The notes under the pieces: model-generated
Database searches by the model: none
Seen by the model: the letters and a program-made list of their open reading frames with translations, nothing else
What the model was told of the DNA's origin: nothing
Part shown: positions 7,707 to 13,503 of the stretch, piece after piece
How positions within the stretch are numbered: position 1 is the stretch's first letter
How the letters are laid out: the number at the start of each line of letters is the position of its first letter
Source: a virus
DNA: 23,128 nt
Virus record (IMG/VR): IMGVR_UViG_3300041432_000025
Coordinates: 1-23,128 of that record
Reading direction: 5' to 3' (one strand)
Made by a program: the position numbers and the translations under genes

Positions 7707-7821
7707 CCGCCGCCCCGCCAGGCAGCAGACCCGGTTTCGGGCCGGGCCGCGCACGCCTGGCGAAGACGACGGAAAATGGGAGCCGAGACGCCCGTTCAAG
7801 AACGGGACTGGCAAGGCCCTT

Positions 7822-8262
7822 TTAGAAAATGAACCCGAACGTCGCGGACACCGCGATGTTGCTCCCCGCGCTGGCCGAGGCCGTCGCCACGAGCTGGAGG
7901 TACCGGCCGATCCCGATCGGCACCGCAAACTGGGCATACTGCGCCAGGCCGCCCGGCGTCAGGGTCCCAGCGACGGTCACCACCGGTGCATTGATCGTAT
8001 TGCCGAACGTGATCCCGTCCGCCGAGTCCTGGAGCTGCAAAGTGATCGTGTAAGTATTCACCAGCGCCGGCGTCGCCGGCAGATTGATGAAAAGCTCCAC
8101 GTCATACAGCCGGCCGGGATTCACACTGGCCGTGTCGAGGATCGCGCTCGTCGCCGAGGCCCCGGCTGCCGGCAGCGCAATCGAGAGCTGAAGGTTGAGG
8201 TCCTGCAGCGTCCGCGCGTTGACCGAGTTATCGTTAGCGAAGGGTCCGGTTCCGTAAGGCAT
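7822..8262 (-). CDS. Putative capsid decoration protein (Bbp16-like)
   Basis: This 146-residue protein follows the major capsid gene by 28 nt. It is almost Lys- and Cys-free and rich in Ala, Thr, Ser, Gly and Leu, with strands such as NTYTITLQLQDSADG and RYLQLVATASASAG. The phrase LPAAGASATSAILDT followed by an acidic E/N strand matches Bbp16-type capsid cement proteins, which bind to the outside of capsids. The position right after the major capsid gene is usual for such proteins. The family name is from memory of motif and size. Confidence 0.65.
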   Translation of the reverse strand: MPYGTGPFANDNSVNARTLQDLNLQLSIALPAAGASATSAILDTASVNPGRLYDVELFINLPATPALVNTYTITLQLQDSADGITFGNTINAPVVTVAGTLTPGGLAQYAQFAVPIGIGRYLQLVATASASAGSNIAVSATFGFIF

Positions 8263-8290
8263 AAATTTTGGTTTCTAGTTCTTCGATGGC

Positions 8291-9316
8291 TTACAGGGCC
8301 GGCTGCGCAACCAGCGATTGGAACACACCCGCATGCTCATTCGGCAGCAGTGAGTCGGTGACCTGGATCGTGATGCCCATCGCGCTCACGGGCAGCTCGG
8401 GATACACACCCCCGGCGCTCAGGCCCTTGTTCGCCGGCGTCGCGACGTTCACGGTGGCGCGGCTGGCCTGGAGGCTCAGACGGGCGCTCGTGTTCATCAT
8501 CCAGCGCCATTTCGTCAGGTCCTGCTGCAGCGCATACGGCACCTTGGCCAGGAGGGCCGCGGCCACCGCGTCGCTGAAGGGATACGCCGAGGTCACATTG
8601 ACCACCCGGTAGGCGTTCTGCGGTCGTGCCATCACGAACCCGAGATACGCCAGGAAATTGTTGATGTACGCCATGTACAGCAGTTGCGGATTGCTGCCGG
8701 AGATGGCGAGCTGCTGTTTCAGCCAGACGTCGTTCATCGTCATCCGCCCGGAATTCCCGAGCAGGAAATGGATGCCCTGGGGATTCACGACGTTGTCGTC
8801 GAGATAGACCAGGTACACGCTCGAACTCGAGGCCGTGCCGCTTCCGCCGGCGTTGATCTGGTTGTCGTTGCTATCGATCTGTGTCGAGAGCCCCACGAAC
8901 CCGGCCGCGTTGATCGCGGTGCCGTACCACACCTGTGAGCCGATGGTAATCGCGCTTCCGCGAACCGTTGCGATGGCCTCATCTGCGAGCAGATCGCCCA
9001 AAATCAAATCGGCGTTCTCCGACTGCGCCGCCACCACGATGTCTTCCGGCACCCGCATCGCCGCTTCGAACACCGCCATCGAGCCCAGCTTCTTGTCCCA
9101 GGCCGATTTCGTCACCGGCACGCCGCCGCCGACATTGCGGAAAGCGCCAGTCGGCAGCTCCGTCCGGGTCAGGGTCGAGTAAGTCACGCCGCTTTTCGGA
9201 AAGCAGGGGAACACCCGAAGCTCCGGAGCAAAAGTCAGGACGCCTTCGAGGACGGCCTGGACATTCTTGGAGCTGCGTGCCGCGAGGTCGAGTAAGGTAT
9301 AAGTGCCGAGAGCCAT
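8291..9316 (-). CDS. Major capsid protein, HK97 fold
   Basis: This 341-residue protein has the layout of an HK97-fold capsid protein without a long N-terminal delta domain: start MALGTYTLLDLAAR, then FPKSGVTYSTLTRTELPTG and FRNVGGGVPVTKS (E-loop region), then the spine-helix region DADLILGDLLADEAIAT-type sequence and GSAITIGSQVWYG. A late segment, AYPFSDAVAAALLAKVPYA, leads to the closing strand ITIQVTDSLLPNEH. It lies between a scaffold-like coiled-coil gene and a decoration-like gene, matching head operons with an S49 protease. The exact Pfam family is not certain; the role as coat protein is well supported by motif and context. Confidence 0.85.
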   Translation of the reverse strand: MALGTYTLLDLAARSSKNVQAVLEGVLTFAPELRVFPCFPKSGVTYSTLTRTELPTGAFRNVGGGVPVTKSAWDKKLGSMAVFEAAMRVPEDIVVAAQSENADLILGDLLADEAIATVRGSAITIGSQVWYGTAINAAGFVGLSTQIDSNDNQINAGGSGTASSSSVYLVYLDDNVVNPQGIHFLLGNSGRMTMNDVWLKQQLAISGSNPQLLYMAYINNFLAYLGFVMARPQNAYRVVNVTSAYPFSDAVAAALLAKVPYALQQDLTKWRWMMNTSARLSLQASRATVNVATPANKGLSAGGVYPELPVSAMGITIQVTDSLLPNEHAGVFQSLVAQPAL

Positions 9317-9371
9317 AGTGTTTTGGGAAAAAGTTGCGGAGTTAAATGCGGGGGACTGTCAAAGCGCCCGG

Positions 9372-9842
9372 TTAGGCTGCGACGGCTTCCCCTTGAGCCT
9401 TGAAGCCCGCGGCCAGCCGCTGGCGGGGAGTAAGTGCCGGGTCCGTCGCGGCGACCTCGCCGGCGACCGTGGCTTTCACCTTCGGCAGCACCAGCCCATT
9501 GGCCGCGTACAGCTCGCGCACCTTCAATTCGGCGCGGTCATCGGAAGTCTTGAGATTGGTCTCCGCGGTCGTCTTCGCCGTATTGGCCTCCGCCAGGCTC
9601 AACTTCGAAGCGTCCAGATCGGTCGTGAGCTTCGCGGAAGCGTCGGTGGCCACCTTCAGGTCCGCGTCCGCTTTGTCGGCCCGCTGATTGGCAGTTGTGA
9701 GATCGGTCGTGAGCTTCGTGGAAGCCTCAGTGGCGATCTTCAGGTCCGCGTCGCCTTTGTCCGCCCGCTGATTGGCGGTGGAGAGTTGGCCTTCCAACTC
9801 GGTGATTCTTGCGGTGAGCTGAGGAACGGTAGGCGCGGGCAT
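9372..9842 (-). CDS. Coiled-coil scaffold-like head protein with 28-aa tandem repeat
   Basis: This 156-residue protein is helical and charged over residues 8-105. Residues 22-49 and 50-77 are near-identical 28-residue repeats (start TANQRADKxDADLK, end KLTTDL), equal to four heptads and 84 bp. A globular-looking C-terminus (residues 105-156) carries YAANGLVLPKVKATVAGE and PALTPRQRLAAGF, which resemble the ends of small scaffold or head-assembly proteins. It lies between the S49 protease and the capsid gene, the expected place of a scaffold cleaved by that protease. The repeat may let length vary between relatives. Confidence 0.75.
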   Translation of the reverse strand: MPAPTVPQLTARITELEGQLSTANQRADKGDADLKIATEASTKLTTDLTTANQRADKADADLKVATDASAKLTTDLDASKLSLAEANTAKTTAETNLKTSDDRAELKVRELYAANGLVLPKVKATVAGEVAATDPALTPRQRLAAGFKAQGEAVAA

Positions 9843-9857
9843 GCAACTCGCGCGCTG

Positions 9858-10724
9858 TCAATTCACGTCCAGCAGGCTATAACCGATCAGCGCCTCCAGC
9901 GCATCGAGCGCGTCGCTGAATCCGCCGGTCCCGTCCACGATGCCCGCATCGATGGCGTCGGAGCCGGAGAAACACTGACCGCGCATGGAGCTGGCATCGA
10001 CCTGCGGGCGCACGGATTGGATCCAACCGGTGAATTTCGCGTTGATGGCTTCGATCCAGGCCTGGAGGTATTCGAGTTCATCCTCGGTGGCCGGCCGGAA
10101 GGCGTTGCCAGCCGCCTTCAGGTCGCTGGCTTCCGGGGTGAGGATATTCATCTTCACGCCGAGATTTTCGAGCAGCCGGGAGATATCCGGGAACGTGCAG
10201 ATGGTGCCGATGGAGCCGACGATGGAACTGGAAGAGGCGATGATCGCGGTGCTCGCGCTGGCGAAATAGTAGGCGGCGCTCGCTCCGAAGGTTTCAATGT
10301 AGGAGACGACGGGCTTTTGAATCACCGCGGCCTGCACGGCCGCCGCTGCCTCCGGCGCGCCCACGGCCGAACCGCCTGGGCTTGAGATATAGAGCAGGAT
10401 CCCGCGCACCGTATCGTCCGCCGCCGCCTGCCCCAGCTCGGAGATCAGATCGTTGTAATGGGTATCGCCAAAAAGTTTGTCCACGTTCGTCGCCGTCCGG
10501 CTCAGGACCTCATTGCAATGGATCATCCCGATCCCCTGGACCACCTGGTAAGGGCGCCGCCCGTTCACAAAATCCGCCAGCGTCAGCTCCTGTTTCATCC
10601 CGCTCGGCACCCCGGCATGCGCGTGCATCCGCTCTTCGATGTTCTGCCGGCGCATCAGCCACGCCGCCAGCGCCGGCGCGTGAATCGCGATCGGCTCACT
10701 CAAAAGAAATTCCGGAATGCGCAT
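9858..10724 (-). CDS. S49-family (SppA/gpC-like) prohead protease
   Basis: The ATG at 10724 gives 288 residues. The protease domain shows YISSPGGSA (113-120), the catalytic-Ser region FGASAAYYFAS (Ser149), SSIVGSIGT (167-173) and a late DLKAAGNAF (catalytic Lys203), the layout of S49 peptidases that use a Ser-Lys dyad. Lambda gpC is the model: it degrades the scaffold during capsid maturation. The gene follows the 54-aa gene by 2 nt and precedes the coiled-coil scaffold-like gene by 15 nt. All key residues look intact, so the enzyme should be active. A TTG at 10730 could be an alternative start. Confidence 0.92.
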   Translation of the reverse strand: MRIPEFLLSEPIAIHAPALAAWLMRRQNIEERMHAHAGVPSGMKQELTLADFVNGRRPYQVVQGIGMIHCNEVLSRTATNVDKLFGDTHYNDLISELGQAAADDTVRGILLYISSPGGSAVGAPEAAAAVQAAVIQKPVVSYIETFGASAAYYFASASTAIIASSSSIVGSIGTICTFPDISRLLENLGVKMNILTPEASDLKAAGNAFRPATEDELEYLQAWIEAINAKFTGWIQSVRPQVDASSMRGQCFSGSDAIDAGIVDGTGGFSDALDALEALIGYSLLDVN

Positions 10725-10726
10725 GA

Positions 10727-10891
10727 TCAATTCTCCGGCTCGACAAACACCTTCCCCCGAAGCTGGAAAATTCCCCCCTGCCGGCGCCGCCCCGACCGCT
10801 TGAACGCCGAGAACACCGTGTCCTTATTCAGCCCCCAGGACGTCAGCCGTTCCTCCCCTTCAAAAATCGCATACCACTTTCGAGCTTTCAT
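10727..10891 (-). CDS. Small basic head-operon protein (54 aa)
   Basis: A 54-residue frame starts at an ATG with a good Shine-Dalgarno (GGGAG, 9 nt upstream). The protein begins MKARKWYAIFEGEERLTSWG and has a very basic middle (KRSGRRRQGG) then a strand (IFQLRGKVFVEPEN). Codon use looks coding and its stop lies 2 nt before the protease ATG. The N-terminal strand with W-Y-A-I resembles small beta proteins such as head-tail joining or nucleic-acid-binding proteins, but no family is recognised. It is the only gene here with a clear strong ribosome-binding site, suggesting it begins a translated unit after the repeat-filled gap upstream. Confidence 0.72.
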   Translation of the reverse strand: MKARKWYAIFEGEERLTSWGLNKDTVFSAFKRSGRRRQGGIFQLRGKVFVEPEN

Positions 10892-10927
10892 TTAATGATG
10901 CTCCCAATGTCAGAACTCGGCTTGCCA

Positions 10928-10959
10928 CGGCGTAGCGCCGCGCAGCGGCACGAAGCCGG
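10928..10959. repeat. CCGGC-arm dispersed repeat, copy with nested hairpin
   Basis: Arms CGGCGTAG and CGAAGCCGG flank a centre that is itself an inverted repeat (GCCGCGCAGCGGC). Same family as 15701-15744 and 21181-21214. Confidence 0.6.
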
Positions 10960-11087
10960 GTCCAAGAACTCAATCCAAAAGTAACCACGTGGTTCCATGG
11001 TTGGTCTGATCCCGTGAGAGTTACGCTCCGAAAATAGCCCGGTTTTCCCGAAACCCGCGCATAAGTCATTCAAAAGCCTCGCCTGAT

Positions 11088-11145
11088 TTACAGACGTTTG
11101 TAACTCGGCGCCCAGCGCCGTATTGGGTGCAGGGATCATCCCTGC
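11088..11145. repeat. Dispersed multi-palindrome element, copy B
   Basis: TTACAGACGTTTGTAA (11088-11103), CGGCGCCCAGCGCCG (11106-11120) and GCAGGGATCATCCCTGC (11129-11145) in the same order and orientation as copy A. Compared with copy A the outer stem pair of the last palindrome is flipped (C..G to G..C), preserving pairing. Confidence 0.88.
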
Positions 11146-11177
11146 CTTTGCGCCTTTGCGCCTTTGCGTGAGCATCA

Positions 11178-12773
11178 TCATTGCCCCCCGCCTCCGCCCT
11201 CTCCGCCCCCGCCCCCGCCCCCAAAACTCTCCCCAGCCCCCGGCAGCGTCCCCTGCCCAGGCTTCGACGATCTCCACATCGGCATATTCTTCAGCCACAG
11301 CGCCAGCAGCGCCGCCCCTTCCTCGGGCGACAAATCCTTGCAATTCGCGATCTCCTGCTTCGCCGTCCGGATAAATTCAATCGGCTCCCGGATCCATTGC
11401 AGCATCACATTCCGGTAATTCAACCCCCGCGCGTTGCAATACTCCCGGAGCGTCAGCATCCCGTTCGCCAGCAACTCGATCAGCAGCCGCGTCTCATGCC
11501 CGTTATCCACCGTCACCCGCGGCGGCGTCTGCCACGATAGCTTCGACGCCCACCCCTTATCCTTACACGGCCGCAGCATCCCCATCTTGATCCGGTAGTC
11601 CAGGTACCGGAACGCCACCGGATTGCAGAACCGGTAAATACATCCGTCCCCCAACACCTGGAACAACAAATCCGCCTTCGACAAAATGAACCGCATATTC
11701 GCCCCCCCCAGCTTCTCCGGATCCCAACTGAACGAAGCCGGCAGCCCCAGCGACGCGAACACATTCCGCATAAAAATGTTCGTGATGAAAGCCTCCACCA
11801 GCGGCGACGGCGAATTCGTGCTCAGCAATTGCGCCTCCCCGTCCCCGTTCAGATACGCGATCCCGCCCCCGCTCGCCGTCGTCAGCTTCTCCAGTTGCGA
11901 GTAATCCGTCGGACGCGCCCCATCCCGATCGCTCTCCTTCCCGCCCGGCGTCGCCCGTTGCAGCCCCCCCACCGCCCCGCGCCCCCGCGACTTCGGCACA
12001 TTCTTCAACACCAGCGCGATGAGTTGCTGCGCCTTCGCGCTCCGCGTCGCCAGCCGCGTCAGCTCATAGATATCCACCAGCGGATTCACCGCCTGCGCCA
12101 GATCGCTGATCCCCCGCACCTGGTTCACCGCGTGCGGCTTATACCAGTGGATCATTTGCGACGCCGGGATCGGCGTCCACGTCATCCCATCCAGGTTCCG
12201 ATGGTGATACGCCACCGGCCGCGAATTCAGGTCCAACTCCACCCCGTCCAGGATGATCTTGTCCCCGATGCTCCCAGCCGGAGGCGGCGTAGAAATTTCC
12301 TCACTATCAAAAATCTGAAAAGCCGGCTCCCCTCCCCACTTTTCATTATTACCTAATCCACATAAAAACTCCCCCCGGAGAACCCGTTGTTCCACAGCCG
12401 CCGTCTGCGCTTCGTAAAACGTCCGCCGCGCCGAAAGATCGCATCGATCCGGCGTCGTCGCATATTGCTCGAAGTCATCCTCCGCGAGCTGGTTCCACTC
12501 ATCATCCGTCGAGTTGCACTCCAGCGAAATCCCCCTTCCCACCGTATGCCGCGCGATCCCGCCCACCCCTTCCTTCACAATCCCGAAATTCTGCCACACC
12601 CACTCGATCTTCTCATTAATCATCCGCCGCGTCGTAGCCGTCAGGTAAAGCGCGCTATCCAGCGGCAAAATGAACCTCACATTCGACCGATCAATCGAAT
12701 CCAGGATCGTATCCGAAAACGCGTTCGTCCCAATCCCCAGGTACCGCGAGATCAGCCCCAGCACATTGATCAC
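11178..12773 (-). CDS. Portal protein, lambda gpB family
   Basis: A GTG start preceded by GGGGGG gives 531 residues. The protein forms the DNA channel at one capsid vertex and is the motor docking site. Family features: N-terminal helix region with TATTRRMINEKIEWVWQNF, the body segment FDSEEISTPP, then GVELDLNSRPVAYHHRN, IPASQMIHWYKPHAVNQVRGIS and the helical segment FASLGLPASFSWDPEKLGGANMRF, which matches lambda-type portals (QVRGISDLA and the late S-W region). The C-terminus ends in a low-complexity Gly-rich tail (about residues 513-530) with a P/E break. Length suits the family (about 500-530). It lies after a 105-aa gene in the gpW position and before the protease unit. Confidence 0.92.
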   Translation of the reverse strand: MINVLGLISRYLGIGTNAFSDTILDSIDRSNVRFILPLDSALYLTATTRRMINEKIEWVWQNFGIVKEGVGGIARHTVGRGISLECNSTDDEWNQLAEDDFEQYATTPDRCDLSARRTFYEAQTAAVEQRVLRGEFLCGLGNNEKWGGEPAFQIFDSEEISTPPPAGSIGDKIILDGVELDLNSRPVAYHHRNLDGMTWTPIPASQMIHWYKPHAVNQVRGISDLAQAVNPLVDIYELTRLATRSAKAQQLIALVLKNVPKSRGRGAVGGLQRATPGGKESDRDGARPTDYSQLEKLTTASGGGIAYLNGDGEAQLLSTNSPSPLVEAFITNIFMRNVFASLGLPASFSWDPEKLGGANMRFILSKADLLFQVLGDGCIYRFCNPVAFRYLDYRIKMGMLRPCKDKGWASKLSWQTPPRVTVDNGHETRLLIELLANGMLTLREYCNARGLNYRNVMLQWIREPIEFIRTAKQEIANCKDLSPEEGAALLALWLKNMPMWRSSKPGQGTLPGAGESFGGGGGGGEGGGGGQ

Positions 12774-12798
12774 GGCCGCCCCCCTTGTCCCGGCGTAG

Positions 12799-12843
12799 CG
12801 CCCATCCCGTAAATCCTGTCATCCTGTCTAAAATTCCCCCTGG
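12799..12843. repeat. CATCCTGT-type direct repeat, downstream copy
   Basis: A run beginning CGCCCATCCCGTAAATCCTG and ending in AAATTCCCCC. It resembles 13191-13235 in order and orientation; the two flank the 105-aa gene. Imperfect repeats of this type are common in intergenic DNA of Verrucomicrobiota-like genomes. Confidence 0.65.
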
Positions 12844-13161
12844 TCATGGCCACGACTCCTCATTGCCCCGTCCACCATCCCCATCTGGAACCGTCCGCTT
12901 GAAATCGAGAAAAGTAATCGGCCCGTACCCATGGAAATCCCGCATCGCCTCCACGCACGCCCGCGCCATTTGCACCGCCGTCACAGTCGATTGCCGCCCA
13001 AACGTCTTCCCATTGAGCGACCCCGTAACCACGAACCCCAACTCCCCCTTCCCCGCCGCGATCTGCCCCAGCGCCGCCTCCAGCAATTGGTCGACATATT
13101 CCTTCTTCCCCGCCTCGAGCTGGAACCCGAGGACATCTTGCAAATCGGACGAGGCGGACAT
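12844..13161 (-). CDS. Hypothetical protein in the gpW position (105 aa)
   Basis: The ATG at 13161 gives 105 residues. The first half is a helix (YVDQLLEAALGQIAAGKGE) followed by a strand pair (LGFVVTGSLNGKTFGRQSTV) and another helix (MARACVEAMRDFHGYG), ending with an acidic/Gly tail. The arrangement of basic strand, DGK/NGK turn and helix is loosely like the small head-tail joining protein gpW, which normally lies between terminase and portal as this gene does, but it is longer and identity is unproven. The gene is bracketed by CATCCTGT-type direct repeats. It is not separated from the portal by another gene. Confidence 0.65.
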   Translation of the reverse strand: MSASSDLQDVLGFQLEAGKKEYVDQLLEAALGQIAAGKGELGFVVTGSLNGKTFGRQSTVTAVQMARACVEAMRDFHGYGPITFLDFKRTVPDGDGGRGNEESWP

Positions 13162-13190
13162 CAACGCAGGGGGGTGTCAAAACCTCCCTT

Positions 13191-13235
13191 CGCCCATCCT
13201 GTCCATCCCGTTCATCCCGTCCAAATTCCCCCCGG
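13191..13235. repeat. CATCCTGT-type direct repeat, upstream copy
   Basis: A run beginning CGCCCATCCTGTCCATCCCG and ending in AAATTCCCCC; paired with 12799-12843 across the 105-aa gene. Confidence 0.65.
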
Positions 13236-13283
13236 CAAAAAGAAAGGCCCCGACTTGCCGCGGCACGACGCCGGGTCTCCGCC

Positions 13284-13326
13284 AAAAAAAGACAGCGGCC
13301 CCGATCTCCGAAGAGTGGGGCCGCTG
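13284..13326 (-). terminator. Intrinsic (Rho-independent) terminator after the terminase unit
   Basis: On the minus strand a perfect 10-bp GC-rich stem (CAGCGGCCCC at 13326-13317 in transcript order, pairing with 13302-13293, 14-nt loop) is followed after two bases by seven U residues (13290-13284). It begins directly after the stop of the small ORF at 13327. The structure fits a strong intrinsic terminator for leftward transcription and separates the packaging unit from the portal unit. Confidence 0.85.
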
Positions 13327-13503
13327 CTAGTCGCCTGGCCGAGTCTTCGGCCCTGTCAACGCCCCGCCGAGGAGCCAGCGAAGCCCCCTCGGCAATGAAT
13401 CAGCCGGCGGAGCCGCTCGATGCGTCGCGGACGGGGTCGTGGCCGCAACACGCGCGGCAGCGCGGGCGCCCCAATCGATCCATCCTACTCCCCCAATAAT
13501 CAT
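13327..13503 (-). CDS. Possible small protein coupled to terminase (58 aa)
   Basis: An ATG overlaps the terminase stop as ATGA and opens a 58-residue frame whose stop touches the terminator stem. The protein (MIIGGVGWIDWGARAAARVA...) is Ala/Arg/Gly/Pro-rich with a hydrophobic GLRWLLGGALTG segment near the C-terminus. The coupled start and precise fit to the terminator favour a real gene, but composition is close to that of noncoding GC-rich sequence and no family is recognised. The rest of the 338-nt gap to the next gene (13162-13283) holds only the upstream direct repeat. Confidence 0.35.
   Translation of the reverse strand: MIIGGVGWIDWGARAAARVAATTPSATHRAAPPADSLPRGLRWLLGGALTGPKTRPGD

Larger units (their letters stand above)
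10892..11177. other. 286-nt intergenic gap after the portal, repeat-filled
   Basis: No gene is supported here. The gap holds dispersed element B (11088-11145), a CCGGC-arm repeat (10928-10959) and a perfect 12-bp palindrome AACCACGTGGTT (near 10982). No clear promoter was found, although an internal start of transcription for the protease-capsid genes could lie here. Confidence 0.6.

Noticed and set aside
10860-11069. A 69-residue frame and a 151-residue frame in the gap after the portal (also 10888-11343)
   Set aside because: They are built largely from dispersed repeat sequence and overlap the well-supported 54-aa and portal genes; no ribosome-binding site.
5251-11145. CRISPR-like array from the repeated palindromes
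   Set aside because: Copies are kilobases apart, not evenly spaced, and there are no spacers or cas genes.
13165-13180. TTGACA box upstream of the 105-aa gene
   Set aside because: No acceptable -10 element lies 16-18 bp downstream, and that position would be inside the coding sequence.
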